Source of the DNA: Cytobacillus firmus
Lineage (GTDB): Bacteria; Bacillota; Bacilli; Bacillales; Cytobacillaceae
DNA: 64,000 nt
Reading direction: 5' to 3'
Assembly: GCF_023612095.1 (NCBI RefSeq)
Contig: NZ_CP086235.1
Coordinates: 1,323,001-1,387,000, forward strand
Each line of letters begins with the position of its first letter. Position 1 is the stretch's first letter. The notes beneath the pieces were generated by a model, which did not search any database, was not told the DNA's origin, and saw nothing but the letters and a program-made list of their open reading frames with translations. Shown in pieces: positions 55,274 through 63,852 of the stretch. The translations under genes and the position numbers were made by a program.

Positions 55274-57835
55274 ATGTCTGTTGCTCTAGGACAAAAAATG
55301 AAATTGAACATTGAACGTTTAAACAAGGACATCCGTCTCTTTCCTCAGGTTCACCCAGTAACCTCAGATATGAAAATGACCCACAAAGGTGTTTCCCGCT
55401 TGGTTATGCTAGATCGCTATACCTTCAAAGACACCGAGAAAGTGACACTCACAAACGGTGACTTCGTTGTCCTCACCATTAAGGAAGATCCCAAATTTCC
55501 TGCACGCGGCTTAGGCTACATCCTCGATATTGACTGGGAAAACAAGACAGCCAAGGTTTTAGTAGAGGAAGATTACAGAGGAGTGCTGGATGATCCGGAA
55601 GAATCGAGAACAGGCATTATTACAAAGCCTCTTGATGTAATCGAGAAGCCTTTGGAAATCTTCTATGAGCAAATCGCCAAGCGTAACGCAACAGGCCTTG
55701 CATCGGTTGAGAAGACCGAAGAAAAGAGAAAAGAATGGTTTGAGAAGTTCTATCAGGAATTGAAAAACCTGAATTTCATTCCGGCTGGCCGCGTGCTGTA
55801 TGGAGCTGGTGCTGACACAGATGTTACGTATTTCAACTGCTATGTAATGCCATTCGTGCAGGATTCCCGTGAAGGAATCTCCGAGCACCGCAAGCAGGTA
55901 ATGGAGATCATGAGCCGCGGCGGCGGAGTAGGGACAAACGGTTCAACTCTGAGACCTCGCAATACACTGGCCAAAGGTGTAAACGGCAAATCCTCCGGTT
56001 CGGTTTCCTGGCTGGATGATATTGCGAAGCTTACACACCTGGTGGAGCAGGGGGGATCCCGCAGAGGTGCGCAGATGATTATGCTATCCGATTGGCATCC
56101 GGACATTATCGAATTCATCATCTCGAAAATGCAAAACCCGAGAATTTTACGCTTCCTTCTTGAAAATACAAATGATGAAACAATAAAAAAATATGCTAAA
56201 GAAAAACTGAAATTTACTCCATTTAATGAACAGGAAATTGCCATGTACCAGGGCATTATTAATTATAAAAGCATTCCAGGCTATGGCGGCTTCAGTGAAA
56301 ACATCATAAAAGATGCTGAGGAGAAGCTGGCGGCTGGCGGTACTTATAGTGTTCATAACTCTGAGTTCCTTACAGGAGCAAACATTTCAGTCTGCCTCAC
56401 GAAAGAATTTATGGATGCGGTTGAAAATGATGGAGAATATGAGCTTCGTTTCCCTGATGTTGAATCCTATGATGCCGAAACGATGAAAACATACAACGAA
56501 GAATGGCATAAAGTCGGTGATGTCAGAGATTGGGCAAAACTAGGCTATAAAGTCCGCGTTCACCGTAAAATTAAAGCGAAAGAGCTTTGGAACCTGATTA
56601 ACATCTGTGCAACATACTCAGCTGAACCAGGCATCTTCTTTATCGATAACGCAAACGACATGACGAATGCACAGGCATACGGACAAAGGGTTGTAGCTAC
56701 AAACCCATGTGGCGAGCAGCCTCTGGCGCCAAATTCTGTATGCAACCTTGCAGCAGTAAATCTTGCAGAAATGGCAGATAAAGAAAATAAAACTGTTAAT
56801 TTTGAAAAGCTGAAGCGTACTGTTGAAGTAGGTGTACGGATGCAGGACAATGTAATAGATGCTACACCATACTTCCTTGAAGAGAACAAAAAGCAGGCAT
56901 TAGGCGAGCGGCGAGTTGGTCTTGGCGTTATGGGGCTTCATGATTTGCTCATCTATTGTGAAACAGAATATGGCTCTGAAGAAGGCAACGTGCTGATTGA
57001 TAAAGTCTTTGAGACCATTGCTACATCAGCATACAAAGCTTCTGTAAAGCTTGCGGAGGAAAAAGGAAGCTTCCCGTTCTTAACAGGTGAAAATCCTGAA
57101 GAAACAAATCGCCTGCGCAAAGCTTTTACCGAAACAGGCTTCATGCAGAAAATGCCTGAGGATATCCGTGCTTCTATTTTAGAAAGCGGAATCCGCAATT
57201 CACATCTTCTAACCGTTGCTCCTACGGGATCCACAGGGACCATGGTTGGTGTTTCTACAGGCCTTGAACCATATTTCTCCTTCTCATACTTCAGAAGCGG
57301 CCGCTTAGGCAAGTTCATTGAAGTGAAGGCAGATATTGTTCAGGAATATTTAGACCGCAATCCGGATGCAGATCCTGAAAATCTGCCTGAGTGGTTTATC
57401 GCAGCGATGGATCTTGCTCCAGAAGCGCACGCAGATGTTCAATGTGTGATTCAGCGCTGGATCGACAGCTCGATTAGTAAAACTGTCAACGCACCGAAAG
57501 GCTACAGTGTTGAACAGGTTGAAAAGGTGTATGAACGCTTATACCGCGGCGGTGCAAAGGGAGGAACAGTATATGTGGACGGATCACGCGATTCTCAAGT
57601 ATTGACGCTGAAAGCTGAAGAGAACAGCTTTGATGGTAATGACACAGTCAAAAAAGAAAAATCAAAGCAGCATGTTGTGCTGGTTGATACAATCAGTGAC
57701 CTTCGTTCCACCGATGTAACAATCGGTTCAGAAGTAGGCAATACATGCCCGGTATGCCGCAAAGGAAAAGTCAAAGAAATCGGCGGCTGCAATACTTGCA
57801 CAAACTGTAATGCACAGCTGAAATGCGGTTTATAA
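55274..57835 (+). CDS. nrdJ: Vitamin B12-dependent (class II) ribonucleotide reductase
   Basis: Makes deoxyribonucleotides using adenosylcobalamin, with or without oxygen. The 853-residue protein has the RNR barrel with NFIPAGRVLYGAGADTDV near 155, FNCYVMPFV near 178, GGGVGTNGSTLRPR near 204 and NPCGEQPLAPNSVCNLAAVN near 479. The C-terminal tail CPVCRKGKV, CNTCTNC and a final Cys-Gly-Leu form a zinc knuckle and the swinging thiols. The start is ATG 55274 with AAGGAG upstream; the 55250 frame lies in the leader. I see no cobalamin riboswitch, but two NrdR boxes. B. subtilis 168 relies on class I NrdEF, so this gene is an addition at this locus. Confidence 0.95.
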   Translation: MSVALGQKMKLNIERLNKDIRLFPQVHPVTSDMKMTHKGVSRLVMLDRYTFKDTEKVTLTNGDFVVLTIKEDPKFPARGLGYILDIDWENKTAKVLVEEDYRGVLDDPEESRTGIITKPLDVIEKPLEIFYEQIAKRNATGLASVEKTEEKRKEWFEKFYQELKNLNFIPAGRVLYGAGADTDVTYFNCYVMPFVQDSREGISEHRKQVMEIMSRGGGVGTNGSTLRPRNTLAKGVNGKSSGSVSWLDDIAKLTHLVEQGGSRRGAQMIMLSDWHPDIIEFIISKMQNPRILRFLLENTNDETIKKYAKEKLKFTPFNEQEIAMYQGIINYKSIPGYGGFSENIIKDAEEKLAAGGTYSVHNSEFLTGANISVCLTKEFMDAVENDGEYELRFPDVESYDAETMKTYNEEWHKVGDVRDWAKLGYKVRVHRKIKAKELWNLINICATYSAEPGIFFIDNANDMTNAQAYGQRVVATNPCGEQPLAPNSVCNLAAVNLAEMADKENKTVNFEKLKRTVEVGVRMQDNVIDATPYFLEENKKQALGERRVGLGVMGLHDLLIYCETEYGSEEGNVLIDKVFETIATSAYKASVKLAEEKGSFPFLTGENPEETNRLRKAFTETGFMQKMPEDIRASILESGIRNSHLLTVAPTGSTGTMVGVSTGLEPYFSFSYFRSGRLGKFIEVKADIVQEYLDRNPDADPENLPEWFIAAMDLAPEAHADVQCVIQRWIDSSISKTVNAPKGYSVEQVEKVYERLYRGGAKGGTVYVDGSRDSQVLTLKAEENSFDGNDTVKKEKSKQHVVLVDTISDLRSTDVTIGSEVGNTCPVCRKGKVKEIGGCNTCTNCNAQLKCGL

Positions 57836-57855
57836 AAATAAATAAAACGAATGAG

Positions 57856-57890
57856 AGAAGATGGAAATAATTGTTCCATCTTCTTTTTTT
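57856..57890 (+). terminator. Terminator after nrdJ
   Basis: AGAAGATGGAA (57856-57866) pairs with TTCCATCTTCT (57874-57884), followed by Ts. Confidence 0.88.
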
Positions 57891-57979
57891 GCTTTTGATT
57901 ATTTGGCTCATACTACAGTCATAGGGTTCAGCCGAGATTATATAACGGCAGGACAAATTGACAAAGAGAGGTTAATTCA

Positions 57980-59005
57980 ATGAAGCCATTTATCCCGCAG
58001 CTCGTTTATATAGAGCCTCAAGCTCTTGAGTATCCATTAGGAAGAGAACTAAAGGGAAAATTCGAGAAAATGAATATAGAAATCAGGGAAACAACTTCAC
58101 ATAATCAGGTGAGGAATATTCCTGGCGATAATGAATTGCAGAAATACCGCAATGCGAAATCCACTTTAGTAGTAGGAATCAGACGGACTCTGAAATTTGA
58201 TACATCCAAGCCCTCTGCAGAATACGCCATCCCCCTTGCTACTGGCTGCATGGGGCACTGCCATTATTGCTACTTGCAAACCACCCTTGGCAGCAAGCCG
58301 TATATCCGGACGTATGTAAACCTTGAAGAAATTTTTGATCAGGCCTCTAAATATATGGAAGAGCGGAAGCCAGAGCTGACACGCTTTGAAGCAGCGTGTA
58401 CTTCCGATATAGTAGGGATTGATCACCTGACCCATTCACTGAAGAAAACGATTGAATTTATCGGTCAGACTGAATACGGCCAGCTTCGGTTTGTCACCAA
58501 GTACCATCATGTCGATCATTTGCTGGATGCAAAACATAATGGCAAAACCCGGTTCCGATTTAGTGTCAATTCCCGCTACGTAATAAAAAACTTTGAGCCG
58601 GGTACTTCCTCTTTTGATGACCGGCTTGAAGCTGCCCGAAAAGTAGCCAATGCCGGCTATCCGCTTGGCTTTATCGTAGCACCCATTTATATGCACGATG
58701 ATTGGCGTGAAGGCTACCATGAACTGTTTCAAAGGTTAAGCAGTTCACTCGATGGCATCAATCTGAATGGCTTAACTTTCGAATTAATCCAGCATAGATT
58801 TACGAAACCGGCAAAAAAAGTAATTGAAAAACGCTACCCAAAAACAAAACTTGAAATGGATGAAGAAAAGCGAAAATATAAGTGGGGAAGATATGGTATA
58901 GGCAAGTATGTTTATCCGACAGATGAAGCAAAGAATCTGGAACATACAATCAGGGAGTATATTCATTCCTATTTTCCAGAGGCAGAAGTGCAATATTTTA
59001 CTTAA
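57980..59005 (+). CDS. splB: Spore photoproduct lyase
   Basis: Radical-SAM enzyme that directly reverses the spore thymine photoproduct during germination. The 341-residue protein has the cluster motif TGCMGHCHYCYLQT near 90-103 (Cys-x3-Cys-x2-Cys). It also has FEAACTSDIVGIDHLT near 134 and FRFSVNSRYVIKNFEPGTSS near 193-212. Length matches the family. AGAGAGG lies upstream. CATACTA at 57909-57915 fits a SigG -10, but the -35 is unclear. It takes, with nrdJ, the place of mntR between lipM and yqhO. splA is not adjacent. Confidence 0.94.
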   Translation: MKPFIPQLVYIEPQALEYPLGRELKGKFEKMNIEIRETTSHNQVRNIPGDNELQKYRNAKSTLVVGIRRTLKFDTSKPSAEYAIPLATGCMGHCHYCYLQTTLGSKPYIRTYVNLEEIFDQASKYMEERKPELTRFEAACTSDIVGIDHLTHSLKKTIEFIGQTEYGQLRFVTKYHHVDHLLDAKHNGKTRFRFSVNSRYVIKNFEPGTSSFDDRLEAARKVANAGYPLGFIVAPIYMHDDWREGYHELFQRLSSSLDGINLNGLTFELIQHRFTKPAKKVIEKRYPKTKLEMDEEKRKYKWGRYGIGKYVYPTDEAKNLEHTIREYIHSYFPEAEVQYFT

Positions 59006-59110
59006 TTATGAAATTTTGCTTGTCAGACGTACTAATTTAAAAAGCTCCTGATTAAAGATGTATAAGTAAAGGTTCCTCTATGAGCAAGTACATCGACAGG
59101 AGTGGCTTAC

Positions 59111-59995
59111 ATGTATATAGATGGTGTTTTTTCAGGAGGGGGCATCAAAGGATTTGCCTTAATCGGCGCATATGAAGCAGTTCATAAAAGAGGATTTCGC
59201 TTCAAGCGGGTTGCTGGCACTAGTGCAGGATCCATTGTGGCTGCGTTAATAGCTGCTAATTATACAAGTGAGGAAATATATCGGCTCGTCGATGAATTTG
59301 AACTCAAAAAGCTTCTTGATGAAAGAACAACATTTATCCCCTTTGCAGTCGGAAAATGGCTTAATCTATATTGGCATCTGGGACTATATAAAGGATCTGA
59401 GCTCGAAAGCTGGATGACTCAGAAATTAGGAGACAGGGGGATCAGAACATTTTCAGATCTGCCGCCTCAATCGCTTAGAGTCATAGCGTCAGACCTGACA
59501 AATGGAAGATTGGTTGTACTGCCAGATGATCTTGTGCATTATGGCATAGATCCAGCTTCATTTCCGGTAGCAAAAGCGATCAGGATGAGCTGCAGCCTCC
59601 CGTATTTTTTTGAGCCGGTCAAGCTGAATGGCTACAGCAGTACAAGTGTCATCGTGGATGGCGGGGTTTTAAGTAATTTCCCAATGTGGCTTTTTGATAA
59701 GGAAAATGTAAAAAAAACCAGGCCTGTGCTCGGGATAAAGTTAAGTCATAACTTAAGCGAACGGCCCCCGAACAAAATCGATAACGCCATACAAATGTAT
59801 GCGGCGCTTTTTGAAACGATGAAGGACGCGCATGATGCAAGATACATCTCGAGAAAACATGCACAAAATATTATTTTCATTCCGACCGACGGTGTACTGA
59901 CTGCGGAATTTAATATAACCGAGCAGAAGAAAAAAGATCTTCTGGAGCATGGCAGGCAATGTGCGGAAAAGTTTTTTTCATCATGGAGCTACTAA
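59111..59995 (+). CDS. yqhO: Patatin-like phospholipase (YqhO)
   Basis: A 294-residue lipid acyl hydrolase of the patatin type. The oxyanion loop GGGIKGFALIG is near 9-19, the nucleophile elbow GTSAGS near 36-41, and the catalytic Asp in VDGGVLSNFP near 181. No signal peptide or membrane helix is seen. ATG 59111 is preferred over GTG 59102 because AGGAG is then eight bases upstream. The substrate is not predictable. It ends at a shared hairpin with yqhP. Confidence 0.88.
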   Translation: MYIDGVFSGGGIKGFALIGAYEAVHKRGFRFKRVAGTSAGSIVAALIAANYTSEEIYRLVDEFELKKLLDERTTFIPFAVGKWLNLYWHLGLYKGSELESWMTQKLGDRGIRTFSDLPPQSLRVIASDLTNGRLVVLPDDLVHYGIDPASFPVAKAIRMSCSLPYFFEPVKLNGYSSTSVIVDGGVLSNFPMWLFDKENVKKTRPVLGIKLSHNLSERPPNKIDNAIQMYAALFETMKDAHDARYISRKHAQNIIFIPTDGVLTAEFNITEQKKKDLLEHGRQCAEKFFSSWSY

Positions 59996-60011
59996 TTAGA
60001 AAACTCAACAA

Positions 60012-60050
60012 AAAAATCGAGCCCGGATTAAAGGGAGGCTCGATTTTTCT
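60012..60050. terminator. Bidirectional terminator between yqhO and yqhP
   Basis: AAAAATCGAGCC (60012-60023) pairs with GGCTCGATTTTT (60037-60048), with T/A tracts at both ends. Confidence 0.85.
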
Positions 60051-60414
60051 TTTTGCCTTTTTTGCCTTCTATGACTGTCAAATGTGGAGAAGACTTTTTC
60101 TTGGATTTTTTAATGGAAGTAATGGAACCGACAGATCCCTTTCTGCCATTGGCAGAACCCGATTCTTTATTATTAAAGCGTCTTTTTGATTTTTTGGCTG
60201 CCTTTATAAAAGCTCGCTGCTCTCGCTTAGAGGGATTAGATCTGTTAAAGCGCTGAAAAAGAAAGTATACAACAGCTCCAATGATGACAATGACAGCTAT
60301 TCTCTCCAAAAAACCGGCAGGATTTGAGATCAGGCTGACGGCAACTCCGATAACAGCCAGAATTATAAGACCGGAGACAATATAAAATGTAAATGGTTTT
60401 TTCAAGAAAGCCAC
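60028..60414 (-). CDS. yqhP: SA1362-family membrane protein (YqhP)
   Basis: A 128-residue protein with two N-terminal membrane helices (about 9-30 and 35-54) and a long, very basic tail (about 55-128, Lys/Arg/Ser rich). The layout matches the SA1362/YqhP family, function unknown. The basic tail would lie in the cytosol and could contact nucleic acid or phospholipid head groups. A GGAGGTGG site precedes the ATG. The neighbour yqhQ of B. subtilis is missing here. Confidence 0.8.
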   Translation of the reverse strand: MAFLKKPFTFYIVSGLIILAVIGVAVSLISNPAGFLERIAVIVIIGAVVYFLFQRFNRSNPSKREQRAFIKAAKKSKRRFNNKESGSANGRKGSVGSITSIKKSKKKSSPHLTVIEGKKGKKKNRASL

Positions 60415-60841
60415 CTCCCTAAAAGCATGATGAGCAATTTTATAAGCTTTTAAACTCTATAAGATAAAGTTTATCGAAATAATGATGAAATCTGACTTTA
60501 TTTTTTAACTTTCCTATTTCTTTACAATTTAAACAGTAGATCATTAACTTTTAATAAGTGACAGTAATATTTTCCAGATAATCATGAAAATGCTTTTACT
60601 TAAATTTATGCTGTGGACCTCAGTCCCGGAACTCGCATAACCGGAAAATCACAAAATTAAAGAGCTTCATCCTTAATTATTTTATTCGACTTAAAATCTC
60701 ATAAAACCTTTATATAACAGGAAAATATATAAAAAATATGAACAGTTTATGCTGCAGAAATTATTCCGGCCGCTTTTATTTAAAATAGGATGCAATGGAA
60801 TAATTGTGTGTGGACATAATAGGAAAAGGAGGTGGCGCAAA
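60415..60841. other. AT-rich intergenic region between yqhP and yqhR
   Basis: About 430 bases without a supported gene. The in-frame extension of yqhR to 60749 has no ribosome site and is not counted. No repeat, riboswitch or mobile-element remnant is visible. B. subtilis has yqhQ in this place; I see no recognisable remnant of it. Confidence 0.5.
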
Positions 60842-61372
60842 GTGGCAGAAGAAAAAGAGCGCTTGGAACAGGATCAAAGGGAAAAACCAATGTCTTTTAT
60901 GACAATGGTGGTCATTACCGGACTGGTTGGGGGCATTCTTTGGAGCGGACTGGCCTATCTTGCTTATGTGTTTAATTTCACGGAAATTCGCCCTAATGTC
61001 ATTCTCGAGCCCTGGACGATTGGAGCCTGGAAAGAGGGATGGCTTGGGACACTGATCTCAATTTTCCTGATTGGGGGAATATCTATTATAGCTGCCCTGA
61101 TCTATTATGCAGCGCTGCGGAAATTTCAAAGTATTTTCGTGGGTGCTGGCTATGGAGTTGCCCTTTTTTTACTGGTGTTCTTTATACTCAATCCAATCTT
61201 CCCTGGAATCAGCCCGTTTTGGGATCTTGAGCGAAATACGATTATTACATCACTTTGTTTCTATATTTTATTTGGTGTATTTGTAGGGTATTCCATTTCA
61301 TATGAAGCTCAAGAACTGAAAGGCAAAACTGAAGATGAAAAAAAGGCCCGCACAGATCCGGACTTAACCTGA
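60842..61372 (+). CDS. yqhR: YqhR membrane protein
   Basis: A 176-residue protein with a short acidic cytosolic start and four membrane helices (about 20-42, 63-92, 100-122, 135-160). It ends in a hydrophilic tail rich in Glu and Lys. It matches the YqhR family of Bacillus, function unknown. GTG 60842 is the start: AGGAGGTGG lies six bases upstream. The gene directly precedes aroQ in the same direction, as in B. subtilis. Confidence 0.8.
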   Translation: MAEEKERLEQDQREKPMSFMTMVVITGLVGGILWSGLAYLAYVFNFTEIRPNVILEPWTIGAWKEGWLGTLISIFLIGGISIIAALIYYAALRKFQSIFVGAGYGVALFLLVFFILNPIFPGISPFWDLERNTIITSLCFYILFGVFVGYSISYEAQELKGKTEDEKKARTDPDLT

Positions 61373-61558
61373 TGAAAATATACTCAATATTCGAGCGGTG
61401 ATAATGAAAATAATGCGAAAAGCGCTATACATCAGAACTGTAAGAAATTTTGCTTTATGATAGAATGTTCATAAGTGGGCATTCTTTTTCAGTGCTTTCA
61501 TCAGGATGTTAAATAGAAGGAGAAGCCTATAAGCAATTGTTAGAATAGGGGGTTGAAT

Positions 61559-62005
61559 ATGGGGAAAATACTCCTGTTAAATGGGCCGAATTTAAACCTG
61601 CTCGGCAAAAGGGAACCAGGTGTTTATGGAAAAGAAACACTGGGTCAGCTGGAGCAAAATATGAAGGCATTGGGCGCTTCATATAAGACAGAAGTAACCT
61701 GTTTTCAGTCAAATCACGAAGGTGAACTCATTGACAGGCTTCACCTTGCCAATGAAGATGGCACACAGGGTATAATTTTCAATCCCGGGGCATTTACTCA
61801 TTATAGCTACGCATTAAGGGATGCTGTTGCAGGAATACAGGTTCCTGTGATCGAAGTACATATTTCAAATGTTCATACCAGGGAAGAATTCAGGCATATT
61901 TCTGTCATTGCACCCGCTGCAATGGGCCAGATAGTCGGCCTTGGCTTTAAAGGGTATGAACTGGCATTTTATGCATTAACGGATTTTGTCAAGGGGAGAG
62001 GATAA
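61559..62005 (+). CDS. aroQ: Type II 3-dehydroquinate dehydratase
   Basis: Third step of the shikimate pathway: dehydrates 3-dehydroquinate. The 148-residue protein has the family motifs LLNGPNLNLLGKREPGVYG near 5-23 (catalytic Tyr), FQSNHEGELID near 50-60, IIFNPGAFTHYSYALRDA near 73-90 and EVHISNVHTREEFRH near 98-112 (catalytic His). ATG 61559 is placed behind GGGGG; TTG 61553 is less likely. One base separates its stop from the next start. Confidence 0.95.
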   Translation: MGKILLLNGPNLNLLGKREPGVYGKETLGQLEQNMKALGASYKTEVTCFQSNHEGELIDRLHLANEDGTQGIIFNPGAFTHYSYALRDAVAGIQVPVIEVHISNVHTREEFRHISVIAPAAMGQIVGLGFKGYELAFYALTDFVKGRG

Positions 62006-62006
62006 T

Positions 62007-63068
62007 ATGGAGAAAATACAAAAATTACGTGCACGCTTTACAGAGTCAGGGATAGATGGGATGCTGATTACCAGCAATTACAATCGCCGTTATATGACTG
62101 GTTTTACCGGTTCATCGGGCGTGGTTCTAGTCAGTGCGGATAAAGCACTCTTTATAACCGATTTTCGTTATACGGAACAGGCTGCTAAACAATGTGAAGG
62201 ATATGAAATTGTAAAGCATACTGGTGCCATTACGGAAGAAGTCGCCAAACAGGCAGAACAGCTTGGGATTAAAAAGCTTGGTTTTGAAGAGAATCATGTA
62301 ACCTTTTCATCCTATAAAGCCTATGAAAAAGCTGTTAACGTCGAGCTTGTCCCTGTTTCTGACACCATTGAAAAGTTACGCTTGATAAAGGACGATTCAG
62401 AGATTAAGATAATAAAGGTGGCAGCAGACATTGCAGATGCTGCGTTTAAACATATTCTTGATGTCATTCGGCCAGGTATTACGGAGCTGGAAGTTTCGAA
62501 TGAATTAGAATTCTTTATGAGAAAAGCGGGTGCAGATTCATCATCGTTTGACATTATCGTAGCATCAGGGTACCGTTCTGCTCTTCCGCATGGAGTTGCC
62601 AGTGATAAGGTTATTGAAAAAGGCGATTTTGTCACTTTGGACTTCGGTGCTTATTATAAGGGGTATGTTTCAGATATTACCCGCACAGTTGCTGTTGGGG
62701 AACCGGAAGATAAGCTGAAAGAAATCTATACCATTGTGCAGGAAGCCCAGGAGCGGGGAATGGAAGGCATTAAACCTGGAATGAGCGGCAAAGAAGCAGA
62801 CGCCTTAACGCGTGATTATATTGCTGGTAAAGGCTATGGCGAATATTTTGGCCATTCTACCGGACACGGGATCGGCCTTGAAGTGCATGAAGGGCCTGCT
62901 TTATCATTTAAGTCAGATGTTATCCTTGAACCTGGAATGATTGTAACGGTGGAGCCTGGCATTTACATACCGGGACTTGGCGGTGTCCGCATTGAGGATG
63001 ATACAGTCATAACAAATGATCATAATGAAACGCTTACTCATTCTACTAAAGAATTAATTATTCTTTAA
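62007..63068 (+). CDS. papA: Xaa-Pro aminopeptidase (M24 family, YqhT/PapA)
   Basis: Removes N-terminal residues that precede proline, using two metal ions. The 353-residue protein has a creatinase-like N-terminal domain and a C-terminal pita-bread domain. Metal ligands are visible: Asp in TLDFGAYYKGYVSDITRTVA (about 211-230), His in GHSTGHGIGLEVHE near 284-297, Glu in VTVEPGIYIPG near 317 and Glu in GVRIEDD near 331. The start is ATG 62007 (GGGGAGAGG upstream). It lies between aroQ and efp, as in B. subtilis; nearby efp acts on polyproline, which makes the pairing sensible. Confidence 0.93.
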   Translation: MEKIQKLRARFTESGIDGMLITSNYNRRYMTGFTGSSGVVLVSADKALFITDFRYTEQAAKQCEGYEIVKHTGAITEEVAKQAEQLGIKKLGFEENHVTFSSYKAYEKAVNVELVPVSDTIEKLRLIKDDSEIKIIKVAADIADAAFKHILDVIRPGITELEVSNELEFFMRKAGADSSSFDIIVASGYRSALPHGVASDKVIEKGDFVTLDFGAYYKGYVSDITRTVAVGEPEDKLKEIYTIVQEAQERGMEGIKPGMSGKEADALTRDYIAGKGYGEYFGHSTGHGIGLEVHEGPALSFKSDVILEPGMIVTVEPGIYIPGLGGVRIEDDTVITNDHNETLTHSTKELIIL

Positions 63069-63093
63069 TTGTACACATTAGGAGGACAAACTT

Positions 63094-63651
63094 ATGATTT
63101 CAGTAAACGATTTTCGTACGGGATTAACGATTGAAGTTGATAACGGTATTTGGCGCGTAATGGATTTTCAGCACGTTAAACCAGGAAAAGGAGCGGCTTT
63201 TGTACGTTCCAAATTGCGCAACCTTCGCACAGGCGCCATTCAGGAAAAAACCTTCCGTGCAGGTGAAAAAGTAGGGAAAGCTCAGATCGATAACCGTAAA
63301 ATGCAGTACCTTTATGCAAATGGGGATCAGCATGTTTTCATGGACAATGAGTCTTATGAGCAAATCGAGCTGCCTGCATCATCAATTGAGTATGAATTAA
63401 AGTTTTTAAAAGAAAACATGGAAGTTGCTATTATGCTTTATCATGGAGAGTCTCTTGGAATCGAACTTCCTAACTCTGTTGAGCTTACAGTAACGGAAAC
63501 AGAACCAGGTATTAAAGGGGATACTGCATCCGGCGGAACAAAGCCTGCAACAGTTGAAACCGGCCTGATAGTGCAAGTTCCTTTCTTTGTTAACGAAGGG
63601 GATAAACTGATCGTCAATACAACTGATGGTTCATACGTATCGCGTGCATAG
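63094..63651 (+). CDS. efp: Elongation factor P
   Basis: Binds between the P and E sites of the ribosome and rescues stalling at polyproline stretches. The 185-residue three-domain protein has [20 protein letters not shown] at the start. The [16 protein letters not shown] loop near 29-44 carries Lys32 for modification at the tip (B. subtilis adds 5-aminopentanol here). [13 protein letters not shown] is near 130. TAGGAGG precedes the ATG. It ends at a strong hairpin. Confidence 0.97.
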   Translation: MISVNDFRTGLTIEVDNGIWRVMDFQHVKPGKGAAFVRSKLRNLRTGAIQEKTFRAGEKVGKAQIDNRKMQYLYANGDQHVFMDNESYEQIELPASSIEYELKFLKENMEVAIMLYHGESLGIELPNSVELTVTETEPGIKGDTASGGTKPATVETGLIVQVPFFVNEGDKLIVNTTDGSYVSRA

Positions 63652-63655
63652 TTTG

Positions 63656-63687
63656 AAAAAAATCCCGAGAAATCGGGATTTTTTTTA
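63656..63687. terminator. Bidirectional terminator after efp
   Basis: AAAAAATCCCGA (63657-63668) pairs with TCGGGATTTTTT (63673-63684) around GAAA. It also sits at the end of the convergent 55-aa gene. Confidence 0.88.
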
Positions 63688-63852
63688 TCCTTTATACTTC
63701 CTGCCTTCAGCGCCGGGGGATACGTCAGTGTCATTGCGATTATTATAATCAGGATCAGATGTGGGAGGAGTTCTGTTATCGCGGGTTCCGTCCAGATAAG
63801 CCCTGTCGCCTTTTTTCTGATTTTTTAAAAATTCATCTAAATTTTCATTCAT
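63685..63852 (-). CDS. Uncharacterised 55-residue hydrophilic protein
   Basis: A small ORF on the minus strand. It codes a very polar, probably disordered protein starting MNENLDEFLKNQKKGDRAYL, with many Asp, Asn and Arg residues (SDPDYNNRNDTD) and ending GRKYKG. AAGAGG lies about nine bases before the ATG at 63852 and the efp hairpin closes it, which supports a real gene. No known family is recognised. Small polar Asn/Asp-rich proteins of this sort include spore-associated peptides in bacilli, but this is only a possibility. Confidence 0.55.
   Translation of the reverse strand: MNENLDEFLKNQKKGDRAYLDGTRDNRTPPTSDPDYNNRNDTDVSPGAEGRKYKG

Noticed and set aside
57901..57920. SigG promoter for splB
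   Set aside because: CATACTA fits a SigG -10, but the expected -35 would fall in the nrdJ terminator and does not match, so I do not list it as a feature.
60749..60841. N-terminal extension of yqhR
   Set aside because: The extra 31 residues lack a ribosome site, while GTG 60842 has an excellent one; the extension is outside the family's usual length.
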